A DNA stretch of 64,000 nt from Lasiodiplodia sp. COLG20 (GCA_009801085.1 VNWV01000055.1:1-64000); one strand, 5' to 3'; counted from the stretch's first letter, positions 1-11,604 are shown. Numbers and translations are program-made. The notes: generated from the sequence alone by a model not told the origin.

Positions 1-1273
1 AAGACCTTCGGTTGCGTTCGTCACACGTGTAAGGAGGGCCCAGACGCCAACGACGCCATCTGGAGAAAATGCGATTGAGAATACCAATGACAGGGCACTG
101 AAAACGTCGAGTTATGCTCTTCTACAAGCAGATTATCGATTTAACAAATTGCTATAATAAACACGTACTTGGCCACCTATACGACAACTCTACAATACGT
201 GAACATGATTGCCATTGACCAGCGCTAGCGGATTGCGCTAGTCGTGCGAGGTGTGGTCCGTTTTCGTCTAAACGCAGGGGCGATACGGACCGTACCGCCA
301 CGGACACTTCGGAGACGCTAATTTCTATTTCCGATCCGGAGATAGTGCCCACCAGAGGCTCTGCCCCACGCTCTAGACTCGATAGACCTTCCGCCTGAAT
401 GAAAGCACCCCTTTCTACCAGTAAAAGTAAAGCAGGCAAACGACTAAAAGGAAAGTAGGCAAACGGCCGCTAACCCAAGTCCGAGTCGAAAAGCTAGATG
501 TTACACAATGGAATAACCCGTAGTTCAAGGGAAAGGCAGGTAGAGATTATGATACGGTTACGGGTGTTCCCTTAAGTCGACTAATTACTCCCGATACGGA
601 GTTCGTGCGAATCGACAATTTTGAAGCTTGTATAATTAAGGTTATAGTCAGTAGGAATCTTCTCCAATAACCATGGTGCATAAAGAAGGGATAAAATCCA
701 TATGACCATCGGGGCGGCGTAGACGAGTTCTCCGTGCCGGATTACCAGGATGCGCCTCACACAAGTTCGTTTCTACCAAAGATATTGGTTGATAGCTAGC
801 TATGGACCAACTTTATCCACGTGAATTAAACAAAAATGTGATTTCGGGGTTATTGTACGACTCAAAGGTGCAGCGAGCGCGGACGCAAATCATACTTCTG
901 CACTCTACGCTCTCATCGTTTACATGTGAAACTTTTATTCAAGTCGAAGATCTTATATTACTTTACTAAAACTATCGGACTTATCGATATCCGAAAGCTT
1001 CTGAAAACTCCGTAGGACGGTATTAAAACCATGGTAAGACTAACTATAGTAGGCATCGTAAGTAGGCCCACTTTTAGATAGATCTAGGCATCGAGATCGG
1101 ATTCTGCAACTCAAGGTAATATATATCTAGCAGCGCGGACGTACTTGGGGCCCTCATTGCGATAACGATCTCTACTCATCAAGAGTTCGCTAAACACCCC
1201 TCAATTACACCGCCATTATCAGTCTTTCACTGTACTGATATCTTATACTTCCAAATTCTTTTATCTGTCAAGG
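1..1273. other. Intergenic, no gene seen
   Basis: I find no supportable coding region, RNA gene or repeat. The last 60 bases are the likely leader of the small secreted-protein gene that starts at 1274. Confidence 0.5.
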
Positions 1274-1594
1274 ATGTACTCTCTCAACTTCATCATGGCC
1301 GTCCTGGCCCTCGGAACTTTCGTCTCTGCTGTGCCTGTCGAGCCACGTCAGGCCACCAACTCGATCGTTGCGGCGCCCCTCTTCCCCACCGGCCCCGGCC
1401 TCGTCCCCCCTCCAGCTATGCTGGGCCCGTACGGCCTCAAATCCTCATCCGCCTCCGCCTCCACCGAGCAGCCCTCCACTTCCACCCAGCAGACTGCCAC
1501 TTTCACCAAACAGACTTCCACTTCCACTAAACAGATTTCCACTTTCACCAAGAAGCCCTCTATTTCCGCCAAGAAGCCCTCTACCAGCTCCTAG
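1274..1594 (+). CDS. Small secreted protein, LGPxGL family copy 1
   Basis: I do not recognise a named family. The 106-residue product starts with a clear signal peptide (residues 1-19, MYSLNFIMAVLALGTFVSA) and then VPVEPRQ. Next comes the core LVPPPAMLGPYGLK (bases 1400-1441), then a Ser/Thr/Lys-rich tail of five seven-residue repeats. The core matches copies at 22705 (LAPPPVMLGPVGLQ and LAPPPANLGPIGLN). After the TAG at 1592 the same frame continues and at about 1709-1750 encodes ADVVDKLINNILPFV, resembling the C-terminus of the other two copies (VVKFVNKLLAVLF and IAKLIGKFLAALF). Between these the Ser/Ala-rich filler fits another frame. So this copy is either spliced or truncated by lesions. 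Third codon positions are GC-rich, unlike the copy at 22.7 kb. Confidence 0.65.
   Translation: MYSLNFIMAVLALGTFVSAVPVEPRQATNSIVAAPLFPTGPGLVPPPAMLGPYGLKSSSASASTEQPSTSTQQTATFTKQTSTSTKQISTFTKKPSISAKKPSTSS
1475..1579 (+). repeat. 21-base coding minisatellite, five units
   Basis: Five imperfect 21-base units (such as tccacttccacccagcagact) encode STSTQQT, ATFTKQT, STSTKQI, STFTKKP and SISAKKP in the tail of secreted-protein copy 1. The whole-codon unit length lets copy number change without frameshift. The charge shifts from Gln to Lys along the array. Confidence 0.8.
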
Positions 1595-1759
1595 GTCCTC
1601 TCGTTCACCTCCCCGGAGCAGCAAATTCAACAGTCTCGCTACCATTGCATCTGCGGCCAGCTCCGCCAGTGCCTCTGGCAGCACGCCTTCTCTATCTTCC
1701 GTTCCGCAGCAGATGTGGTTGACAAGCTTATCAACAACATCCTACCTTTCGTAGCTTGC

Positions 1760-2686
1760 TTGGCTTTTGGGCAAATCCAAGTGGTTACTTGCTCATGTTC
1801 TGGTCCGATTTATAATTGGTGTGGTTATGTAGTTCGCAGAGGACATTTTTATTTTTATTTTAACTCTAAAACACGGCAACGTTAAGGAGTACGACAATAT
1901 CTAAAGTCTCTACACTACAGTCTTTTGTATCTAGTCAAGTTTTTTTTTTCTGACTTGTCGAGAAGGATTAGTTGGAGTATACTATGTAGTTATCGTTACT
2001 TAACATCTAATAAAAATTTACTAATCAAAAATAAGATCGACTGTCCCTATTTTCTATTATTTTCATTGGCTTATTTACTCGCTTTCAAACAACATAGATG
2101 TGGTATAAAGTAGAGTTTTCCTTCATCATAATCATCTTATTACTTTCTATCGATTGAGTGTAAAATCCATAACTTCTACAGTTAGCTAGAATCCCTCCAT
2201 CTTGTGATCACGGCTGGGTTTAGGATACCAATCCAGTGTAGTTCCGAGTTTTTGGCGAGTTCCTAAGCCTGACCCAGCGCCATCTCCTCTATGCCAATGC
2301 GATGACGAGGACGCGGTCGTCGGTCGTAACTGAATCGGCAACAGGCGTAAAGAGGTCGGTTGCGGGATCAAGTACTTCCGAGGCGTACTCATCATGACAG
2401 AAAACCGTATTACAAGCTTCGACATTGCTATGCTGTCTCGCGTCTGTTATCCTTCCGCAAATAATCATGATGCAACCAATTATGTGCGTACTCTTGCCCT
2501 TATATTTGGTGTGCTCCGCGGAGATATCTCAACCTTTCGGGATCGGCTACTTCTGTACCCGATTCCGGGCCGAACCCATCCTTAGTAGGTGGCTTGCAAC
2601 AACTGACTCACCCTAAGCCAATTCCAATTCATTTCCAGCATTCTCTCGCAGTGCCACTTTCTCAATCTTCTTGCAGCCCATCCACG
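1760..2686. other. AT-rich intergenic stretch
   Basis: Bases 1840-2180 are markedly AT-rich with several T runs. Short frames here have no recognisable domain. I see nothing else. Confidence 0.45.
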
Positions 2687-3031
2687 ATGCCCGCACCCCC
2701 ACCCCCCATCGCCACCCCCCTCTCCGCCATCGGCAACACGCCCGCAGTCCTCTTCCGCCACGTCGCGCCTGCCTCCACCTACGCCAATGTCTACGTCAAG
2801 CTCGAAAGCCCCAATCCGACCGGCAGCTACAAAGACCGCCTCGCCGCTACCCTTATCGCCGCCGCCGAGCTCCGCCCAAGCATGACCGTCACCGAAGCGA
2901 CCGGCGGCAGCACGGGGCCCTCGCTCGCTTTCGTCTGCGCCGCCAAGGGCTACGCGTTCGCGCCTGTCTGCTCCAACGCCTTTACGCCCGAGAAGCTGCG
3001 CACCATGGCTGCGTTTGGCGCGAGCGTATAA
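2687..3031 (+). pseudogene. Truncated PLP-dependent cysteine synthase-like fragment
   Basis: The 114-residue product is the N-terminal third of a cysteine synthase/O-acetylserine sulfhydrylase-type PLP enzyme (fold type II). I chose the MPAPPPP start. Visible motifs are IGNTPAV, KLESPNPTGSYKDR (the lysine would form the PLP Schiff base) and the substrate loop ATGGSTG. The frame ends with TAA after MAAFGASV, where the family normally continues for more than 200 residues, and I find no continuation downstream. The fragment is GC-rich with C-ending codons, in contrast to AT-rich flanks. The product cannot hold the PLP phosphate-binding loop or complete the fold, so I infer a relic. Confidence 0.85.
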
Positions 3032-3695
3032 CTCGCTGCTCGTAGAAAGTAACTATGACCGCCACCATTTGCATGTCACCGTCTACGTTGATCAGCTACG
3101 TGGAGATACTTCGCGAAGCCCTGGTGAGCTTTTGCTCCTTCTGTCGTAGCGGTTCTCGACTGTCGGGTCAGCCGGTGTAACGCAGACGTTGATCTGGTAG
3201 TTGCAGTGCCAACAGACACGGCAGGAACCCATCCTTGCTGCAGTAGGTACTGAAGTGGTGCAATATCGCCAAAATGAAGATCGAGATGTGGTCGACCACT
3301 AATCCCTTAGCAGTCGGAAATGGGGGATACTGGTTGCAGAAACGAGAATGCGTGAGATAAGTGGGTGGCGGGATGGTAAGGCGGTATGCTTGCGTAGGGC
3401 AGTGTTCCAATGTCAGCGCAATGGCATAGGGAAAGAAATACAAAATAACAATCAAAGCCCTTTGTGTCGTGTACATAACAGCAAAACAGCTATGACCCAA
3501 GAGACCCCTTCACTCCCACCCTAAGCTCCCAAAGCGGCACACTCACAAGTCCCTACTTCATACACGAACAGCCAACCGCCTGAAACCGGCCAAACTATCC
3601 CATCTAGTGATCATCTTTCTCTCAGCAATATTTAGGGTCTCCGAAACAACGACCAGCAGAATTTCACGTCCGCACAGGATCCTCGACAGGTTGAT
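3032..3695. other. Intergenic
   Basis: This lies between the cysteine synthase fragment and the 3' end of the P450 pseudogene. Minus-strand frames at 3168-3500 show no domain. I see nothing else. Confidence 0.45.
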
Positions 3696-5459
3696 CTAAT
3701 GGATCGGTTTGACCTTCACCATGAGATCATTCTTCTCCCAGATGATGTAGGCTTTCTGGTTGAACCAGTCTCTGCTCTCTAAGCAGAGCTCAAGATCGAA
3801 ATACCAAAGAATATTCGCCATGATGAGTCGCATTTCATGATACGCGAGGCTGCACACAAGGGTCAGTGAACGAAAGGTTGATGCGGTCAGGCTGACTTAC
3901 TTCTTGCCTAAACAGTTACGCGGGCCAAACGAGAACGGCTGGAGCACGTCTTTCCTGTCAGAGTCGTAGCGGTTATCCCCATCCATCGTTCAGGGACGAA
4001 GGAATCGGGGTCCTTAAAGTTCAGCGGAGAGTGGTAGGCCACGTAGTGATAGATGCGAAGGCTCGTCTGTACAAAGTCAGCCTGGGCTCCATATCAACTC
4101 CGGCAAGATGTGTGAGAAACTTACCCCTTCGGGCAGCCACTCGCCCAGGACGGCGCTTCCACCCGGAGCAGTCTTGCGCGGCATGGCAACGGGGACCGGA
4201 GCGGAGGGTAGAGGCGGAGCGTTTCTTCCAAGCAGGCCTGCAGATACGGCAGGCGCGTCACACTCTGGAAATTAAGTGCATCTCTGGGCAGGGCGCGCAC
4301 CTCGGCGACGGCCTTGGTCATCTGGTCCGGATGGGTCAGGAACAGGTAGGTCAGTCCACTAAGCAGGGTCGCTGTGGTCTCGGGGCCGCCAACCATGAAG
4401 ATCTCGGCATTGGCATACTGCTCTTTGAGAGAGAGCGTACCGTCGGCTTTCTTGAGAATGAGGTCCCAGATGTCCGGACGGTCGATGCCGCTGCTAAGTC
4501 GCTTGTCCACACGGTCGCTCGTGTGGCGGCGGTGCAGCTTCTGCTTCTCGAGCAGCGACTTCGGTGTTAGGAGCTCGATAAGCTTGGCCACAGCCGGGTA
4601 TTCCAGGGCTAGAGAGAAGAAGGTGCCAGTCTTCATGTGGGCGAAGATCGACTTCACTCACGGGGAGAGCTCGGAGGAGTCCAGCAGACCTAGCGGTTCT
4701 CCGAACAACAGATCCGCGATGATGTCGAACGTGGTGCAGTTGTACAGCTCGACCAGATTCACCGTGGCGCTCGGCTGTCTGGAACCCTTGTCAATGACGC
4801 TCACTAGCTTGTCCACATACTGCGTAATCAGCGGCTCTTGCTGTCGTAATGTCTTGTCGCTGAAGGCGTTTGAGAACATCTTCCGGAGCCGTCCGTGCTC
4901 CTCAGTATTTGCAACGGTGAGGATACTGTGTTGGCCATTCTCTCCAGGAACATGAAAACGGGTATCCTTTGTGTTCTCAAGCTTGCCATGTGCGCGATGC
5001 CCGCAAATATCCTTCCAAGCCTGAGGGTTGATGTAGCTAACTTTGTTTGAGCCGATTCGCACGACCTCTCCGTACGTTTCGTGCTGGAGCTGACACCAGG
5101 GGAGAATATTGCCGGTGGTCAAGAAATACCAATAGGTAAGAGTTGTTTGCCGCCAGAAGCTTTGATCCGGGGACAACAAGGGTGTCAGACTGACGTGGGT
5201 TCCGGTAGTGGTGGAGCACTTACGCTTGCTAAGTGGATGACAATACATTTTGTAGACTGAGTTCACAACGACTGCTGATATGATCTAGTAAGTTACGTTA
5301 CTAAAGAGGGCGATGACTTGGACGTTGGGTTCCGCACTGCAATGAGTATGATTCCGGAAAGCGAAATCGAATTCCCTAAGGCTATTGCGTCAGCAATGAT
5401 TACTGCGTCGAGCAAAGCATCAACATACCAAGGGAGGGAATTTTTTCGGTGTCTTCCAT
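3696..5459 (-). pseudogene. Cytochrome P450 pseudogene (CYP65-like)
   Basis: The gene encodes a fungal microsomal P450 resembling isotrichodermin C-15 hydroxylase-type enzymes of secondary metabolism. The likely start is MEDTEKIPSL at 5459, followed by an intron and a membrane helix (SLSGIILIAVVVNSVYKMY). Visible motifs are the I-helix MVGGPETTATLLSG, the K-helix EETLR, the PERW motif and the heme loop [12 protein letters not shown]. The last exon ends VKPIH at 3696. Introns with GTAAGT donors are visible near 5220, 4120 and 3900. Lesions are a Trp-to-TGA stop at 4658-4660, a frameshift near 5140 (AANNS to TYWYF), an extra two bases near 4200 after RLYPP, and one missing G near 3979 (PERWMG to DNRYDS). 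All the exons are still recognisable, so inactivation looks fairly recent. Confidence 0.92.
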
Positions 5460-6362
5460 GGTTGATGTCTGGGTCCTCGAAAGTGGACGGTTTCTTAATG
5501 AATGAAAGATGATGGAGACAACTGATAATGTCGAATGCTGGTCTGCGGGATGCCTTTATATAGTCCTACCCATCGCTGCCCCTTGCTGCAAAGATCCTTC
5601 CCACCGACATGTATGAGCCAGGCTTACGACGACCATATCGGGTAGCTGTGATGCTGTCCGTGATACAAGGCGACACTATATTACGATACGGTCTTAGCCT
5701 TATGTTCAATGGTTCGGATTACGCACGGCTTGATTGGCCACACCAGGTTTGCACGGCTACTCTCTTTGTGCTGCCAAGCTCTCTATTGCTCCTCATGATG
5801 ATCGCTTCTCCTTTTTGTCGAGACCCCGCGTCGGATTTTCATAAAAGGGGAGCGCATCGGCCAACCGGTTTGACGCCGGAAAGCACCGGCTTGAGCCGGA
5901 ACAGTCAGAGACATGACAACTCATTAAGCAGCAAGTTACCCCGGCTCTAATCGCCCAGCCTTGCTCCCTCCATTTTTCAGCTCAAGTCTATAGCGCATAG
6001 AGCAGCGGTATGTAGCTCGGAACAATTTCTCCCAGTTTGCACATGAGTGCCACTCTCTTAACAACACCCCACACTTCTCCAACAACATCCATCTCCGCAA
6101 AATCACTCCTCAACTACAGCGCCCCATCCCGGCTCGCTCGTCTAGGTTGCTATCTACTCTGTCACTAGCAACTTCATACCTCCAGGCCTTCGCACCGCCG
6201 CATTTTCATCGACGCAGCTGCCATCCTTGAGATCACGCCTCGGACAAGCGCGATCATCCAGCTGTCGGATTGACTTTATGAATAAAGTCATTCAGTTCGC
6301 AGTCTTAAAGGCGATGCCACTTACATATTTATGGTCCTCGCCACTGGAACCCACGATCTCGA
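5460..6362. other. Intergenic between P450 and regulator relics
   Basis: This contains the promoter side of the P450 gene. A plus-strand frame at 5609-5950 has one hydrophobic stretch but no recognisable domain. I would not call it a gene. Confidence 0.4.
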
Positions 6363-8272
6363 TTATTTTTTAAGCACCCACCAGACCTCTATAGCATGCA
6401 TTGTAAATGCCAGCGGTGGCGCTAAGTTCTCCTGATCTTTTTTTGAAATTGAATCCCAAAGGCCTTTCCATCTATCTAGTATGCGAACCATCTCGTGCGA
6501 TGCAGTCTGTGCGGTTCGGGCCATCCTTGAAGAGAAGTAGACGGAGTTCAGGGCTACATATATGACATAAAAGTGGTTAGGTGATTGTTCTCCTCCTTTA
6601 GGTATAGACTACTTACAGCAAATCAACCCCAATAGGTGGTGAACCGAGATGAAGCCTCACTTCGGATCTTGCAATCCAACCCATTTGTCTTGGCCAATCC
6701 AGATGCTGAATTCGAACAATGAAGGGACGCAAGCGCTTGGCGGTTCCAAAAGGGCTTGACTGTGGTAGTCAAATTCGTTTACTGCTTCAAAAAGGGCATC
6801 GAATCAGGGCATGTTGCTTGTCATTTCAAACAAAGCGATTCGGGGAGGGTGGTTGAAAAAAATGTCAAGTGACAATCCACCAGATAGACCGACCACCAGA
6901 GCCTACTATTTACTCAGTACTCACTGCCAGAAAGCGTGTAAAGAAGTTTCCATACCTTATTTTGACCTCGGTATTGACGAAAGTCTTCAAAGACGGCAGA
7001 GTAGTCGAGCCCGTTGGTTCCTCGTGTCTTACAGCCGGGAAACCAAACGCTCTCATCTTAGCAATGAGGCAGGGATGCCTCTGATTGCGGATCCTTTCTC
7101 GAGTAGGTTCATTGTTGTTGTGTAATTGCAGGAGATATACGAGCATAGCAGCTTGTAAAATCTCTAAACGCTCACTTTCCAGGCCTGCTGAAACCTCTGG
7201 GAGAGGAGAGGAGAAAACCTCGTGACTGAAAATATACTCTTCGATCATTGTTGTATACTGGCGTGCTAAGAGAACCTGGTCCTGCGGTGCGGAATGCATA
7301 GAACCGACAATGAACATGGCAAGAATAAGTGGGACTGAGGCCTTCTCGATCTCAAAGGTTGGCCGATAAACGACAGGTGAAAAAGTATGAACGCGATTGA
7401 AATACGCCGAGGTAAATCGTGTGAGATTTGCTGCTGTGAAAACTCTCCTCGCTTGGTTTTCATCGGTTGGTGGATCGTGCCGTGATGTTCCTAGATTACG
7501 CTGACTTTGTGCAGCTAAAAGTTGTAGTATCACGTCTACCACACGTGCCTCGAAGCCCGCGGTACTCTCATTTGATGCTGATTGACGTTCATTGTGCGAT
7601 GAATGTCGCCAGAAGTCATCCATGATTGATCCGGAGGGCAAACTTGTCAAACCAAGCAGGGTTTCGTTCGAGGATTGTTCTTCATCGTCAATCTCAAAAA
7701 GAGGATGGTCGGCTCCTTCTAGGCTGTTGTGATGCTTGAAAAGTTCGTCGGAAACTGCGACCCTTGAGTCACACAACCATCTTTCTGTGAACACTTGTAG
7801 GAACGGCACATGATCCTCTCCTTCAGTGCCGCTGTTAGACCCTTCGCGTTTACACAGTATACCGCTTCTACTACAAGGGTTACATGGGAATTCGGCATCA
7901 CATGCAATTTTTTTTTCGTGAATAATTTTCGCAAGCGTGGCATTTTCTACCGGGCTTCCTTTGTAGTAATAAAGGTGCCTTGTTTGCCTTCTTGGCGCAG
8001 GTCTTCGTATGCCGTCGAGTCACTTCACTGTTTCATTGCGTTAGTCAAGTGTTTTAAAGCGGAAGTCAGCTGAACACACGCTTTGAAAAAAGCCTTGCCG
8101 CATAAATGGCATTGCGATAAGGGTTTATCTTTGTCTTTTCAAGTCAACGTGTGTTTACATCCAATTATGGTGTCTTACGTATGACCTTGTGTCGGTTCAG
8201 GTGATTTCTGCCCGAATACCCCTTATGGCAAATGGAGCAACGAAATTCTGCAGCGTTCATGGAAGAGCTCAT
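6363..8272 (-). pseudogene. C2H2 plus Zn2Cys6 fungal transcription factor, damaged
   Basis: This regulator carries two kinds of DNA-binding module. Exon 1 starts MSSSMNAAEF at 8272 (an upstream ATG is possible) and encodes finger 1, CSICHKGYSGRNHLNRHKVIH, completed across an intron. Exon 2 begins finger 2 (CHLCGKAFFKA), which after a second intron ends EVTRRHTKTC. A Zn2Cys6 cluster follows, reading CENYSRKK then CDAEFPCNPCSRSGILC. Two lesions hit the cluster. A nine-A run shifts the frame (eight A would restore it), and the Tyr in CENY sits where the spacing demands Cys (TGT to TAT). A fungal_trans-like middle region follows (about 6910-7809), then an intron and a C-terminal part (MARTAQTASHEMVRILDRW) ending at 6363. 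The central exon near 6600-6780 is hard to read without stops. Confidence 0.85.
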
Positions 8273-9291
8273 TAAGAAACCAGTCGTAAGCGTGCTAAAA
8301 ACTGCGGATTTATTCGACGGGTTCTTTTCAAATCCCGGCATTAAATTTGAAAGAAGGCGGAGTTGAAACGTGGCCAATTTTGAAAACTGTCCGAAGTGCC
8401 GACATCACGTGCGCCCAACCAGTTTAGAAGTTCAGAAGCTGAACTACTAGTTAAATAGACACTTTTCTTTTAATTGAACATTACCTCAAGTTTAATAACT
8501 TGTCTAGAGCTTTCCCGCGGCGTGTTAGGCGCTCTCGGCCGTGTATTGAAAGCAGAATGTGCAACGCAGACGTCGTCAGGCATATGAAAATTCAGATGAG
8601 CCTAGGCATCCTCAACGCCGGCGTCTTTCAGATACCATCCCTAAAATGCATAGTTGCGGTAAATGTACGTGTCTACGGCGAAGCGGTTTCGGTGCAGACA
8701 GATGCTTAAGAGACAGAATGGCGGCGCGGTAACCAGCAGCATGTCGGGCAGTGACAGTGGAGGGCTGTCAATAGGTGCGAAGGAGGGATTAGTGTTGGGG
8801 CTACTCTGGGTGGAATAACACGCTTGTACTGATCCGTGGCATGGTTTGGTAACGTAGGCGTGGTCAGAGTGCGGGCCTTGAGCAGAACAGCAGCGATTAT
8901 AGGACAGGGCCGGAGGCGAAATGGAGGGAACAGCCTATAGCAGGATTGGTGAAATCAGTCCATCCAGGTGGAGTTGGACAGAAATAGGCGGCAATTGCTG
9001 TCAGTGTGCATGCGTCATGTTGAGGAGTTACCGAGCGAAGTCGAGCGGCATGGATCAACGAGGCACGGGAATGTATAGATTCAAACTGTGTTCAGGTACG
9101 ACCGAAGAGCTTACGGGTTACTACATCAGCCGAGGGGAGTTTATAGCAAGGTAATACAAACTGAATACATTTATAAAATTAATTAACAATTAAAATAGCA
9201 TAACTTGTTAAAAGGCTTTTAGACTCCGCATCAATATTCAATTTCTTCGAACCTGCATCTCAGGCTCTCACGTTCCATGCTCTTCTTCTCC
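8273..9291. other. Intergenic, probable regulator promoter
   Basis: I find no recognisable protein here. Bases 8720-9160 are GC-richer but hold no domain. Confidence 0.4.
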
Positions 9292-9594
9292 TCAGAGGAG
9301 GATACTGACAATAGCCGCAAGTCCCACCACTGCTGCTACCGACACTCCACTACCAGTGCGGTCGCTTGAGGCTTTGCTGTGCGTTGCAGAATGGGAAGGG
9401 GCTGTTGATGTTCCACTGCCAGAATGGCTGTGTGCAGTCTGTGCTTCCGCTGTAGATGCCCCGTTGGAGCTTCCTGTCATGGTGCTGCCGTGTGGGGACT
9501 GCATGCCAGACGTGCTTCCAGCTTCAGTGACAGTGCTTCTCATAGTATCAGTGCTACCGTAGTCTGTAGTAGCAGTTGTTCCATGGCTTGTCAT
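9292..9594 (-). CDS. Ser/Thr-rich protein with GPI-anchor-like C-terminus, probably 5' incomplete
   Basis: The 100-residue frame is dominated by Ser, Thr, Gly and His. It ends with a small-residue site followed by a hydrophobic tail (SGVSVAAVVGLAAIVSILL), as in GPI-anchored fungal surface proteins. There is no signal peptide in this frame. Immediately upstream another frame encodes a hydrophobic run, SFLILLPLNPVEAVP, starting from GTG instead of ATG. I infer that a signal-peptide exon has been disconnected by a frameshift or a lost start. No catalytic domain is seen. Confidence 0.45.
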   Translation of the reverse strand: MTSHGTTATTDYGSTDTMRSTVTEAGSTSGMQSPHGSTMTGSSNGASTAEAQTAHSHSGSGTSTAPSHSATHSKASSDRTGSGVSVAAVVGLAAIVSILL

Positions 9595-10997
9595 AGTTGT
9601 TACGGCACAGCCTCCACGGGGTTAAGAGGAAGCAGGATAAGGAAGGAAGTAGGGTGCACCCGCGCGGCGTGAAAAGGACCCACGTGAGTCACGTAGCTCA
9701 CGTGACGCTAAGAGGGTGCTCTGTCTGCTCCCTCGCCAAGAACACAGAGCAGCGAGAGCAATTTACCAGATTGATAACTTTTCTACGAGTATATAAACCA
9801 CACTCCTTAGATAGCTTTGACCTTCGTGGTCAATTTCATAACAATTCGGAGTACTTGTTGGTAACAAGGCCTTCGCACACGCAGCGTGCAGTCGCGATAC
9901 TTGCTCACTTCGTTCTCACCCTCTTCTTGTACCCACTCAAGGGAAACCCCCGACAAGTTTCCGCCCTCTTTGGTGTTTGAATCCTTAGAGGCAGAGACCC
10001 GCCGTTACATATGACACACATTCTTGTCAGCTTCAGGCGGCTAGCATACTAGCTGTTGGTTCTAGGTGATTATTGGGTGCTATGATGCTAAGCTAGCTTC
10101 CAATGATCAAGAATGTCGAGATGACAATGATTAAAGCAGAAAAAGTGAGAGCAAGTCCGACTACCTCAGCCGTGTTGTATGCCAACATGACATTTTGGAG
10201 GGGGAAAAACAAAGGCACTCGACCAGACAGCAACGGGTAGAGCCATTAAGTGATCCTAGAATCCACTCAAACGGGGTCAGAAACGATTTGGGACTCGACT
10301 GCACGCAAACTTGGACCATCAACCTGACAGAATAACACGAGTAAACCCCTAACTGGAAGTTGCCGCCGAATCAACTCGGGGAGAACGCGCGGAGAATGCC
10401 GAAGAGACATGTAGAGGTAAGCACGTGGGGTGGACAGCATCCTTCTGGCGGCATTAGGGCGATGCTACCTAATAGAGCAGCGTCTCGTAGCTGACGGTTT
10501 AGACCATGATTGCAGCTCCCGCAAGAATGGAGAAGTGGCAGGAATTCTGGTAATATGATGAATACGAATTGCGTCAATCCATAGAAGAGTCAACACACCT
10601 CCCTCACGGTAGTTTTTGACTACAAAACCAAGCCTGTATGTCACTTAAAATCAGGATCACGATCTATCTACATCGCAGCTGGCGTTGCGTATCTAGTGAT
10701 GCCACTTTGGGTGAGAACCGCCACGCTCCTCATTATATGAGGTAGCACAATGCAGATTGCGGCCTTCATAAGGCATTATACTTGAATAGACTTTGAGGAT
10801 CACTCCGCTTACATTGAGTCATGGCATTAGACAACTGAGAAAAACTGAAAATAACTAAATTCGATTGAGTTACCTAATTCCAAGAGGATCTCGGTTGAAC
10901 GTCCTGCGTAGAAGAGATGGCCCTTAGATTTTCAGGCTTTAAATGGAGGTTCCGTCGGCGCAGTCGTGGCTGTTCATTCCTTTGGGCCATAGCTCGA
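9595..10997. other. Intergenic; includes conserved 3' flank of the secreted-protein copy 3
   Basis: No gene is supported. About 10850-10997 (minus strand) aligns by eye with the sequence after the stop codon of the copy at 22.7 kb. Shared words include tcgagctatggc, tttaaagcct and ttggaattaggta. Confidence 0.6.
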
Positions 10998-11243
10998 TCA
11001 GTTGCCCCGTTTGAACAACGCAGCGAGAAACTTGCCAATAAGCTTGGCAATAGCGACATCCCTCGAACCTGAGATAGTGTCATGAGAATTTTTGGTAGTA
11101 GAAGAAGAGGTAGGCGAGCTGGAAGTGACAGCGGTACTAGCTAGAGGTATACTAGTGATAGTGGCGGCGACAGTAGTCTGGGAAAGGACGGAGGTAGATC
11201 CAGTGTTGGAGCCGGTTGAAGCTGCAATACTCTGGAGACCGAT
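10998..11243 (-). pseudogene. Small secreted protein, LGPxGL family copy 3, 5' truncated
   Basis: The minus strand reads without stops from GLQSIAAST through a Ser/Thr-rich middle (VAATITSIPL, TSSSPTSSSTT) to IAKLIGKFLAALFKRGN and TGA at 10998. This parallels the copy ending at 23244: GLQSITIST, VAASITSTS, SGSPTSSST and VVKFVNKLLAVLFKLGD. The homology stops abruptly at about 11240, so the signal peptide and the PPP..LGP part of the core are missing. An A17 run lies about 30 bases further out, perhaps marking the rearrangement. Similarity runs at least 100 bases past the stop codon, so this is a DNA duplication, not only protein-level similarity. Confidence 0.75.
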
Positions 11244-11299
11244 ATAATTCTCTCATAACCTAAGTGTATCAAAAAAAAAAAAAAAAATTCCTGTAAAAA

Positions 11300-11352
11300 C
11301 AGCCGGCTGCCTGCTCCTGCGGTGCAGGAGCTAGGTGGAAGAGTCACGTGAC
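11300..11352. repeat. Palindromic repeat element, copy A
   Basis: The hairpin gctcctgcggtgcaggagc is followed by tcacgtga. Related sequences occur at about 45035-45080 and 54935-54985. This looks like a transposon end or MITE remnant; no transposase is visible in the window. Confidence 0.55.
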
Positions 11353-11604
11353 TATGAATTTACTTTTCCATATCGAGATGGACAATTCTAATGTAAAATA
11401 GTCTCTGACTTGGATTGATCTCCGGAATAAATTGCAAGTCGACCCGGGGAGCAGATTTGGGGATCTCGCGTTTATGCTGGGCGGATGATCGGGCACGAAA
11501 AAGTCCGACGAAAGGTATGTAGACGGGCCGCCGAAAAAGTGGCGGGCAGACACGCGCGCAGTCAAAGCAACAGCAGCATTTGCTCTGGCTACTAGAAGAC
11601 TGAT

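Noticed and set aside
1348..1684. Gly/Ser-rich and Pro-rich frames overlapping secreted-protein copy 1
   Set aside because: Low-complexity shadows of the Ser/Thr repeat. The plus-strand frame 0 part at 1620-1700 is mentioned only as possible filler.
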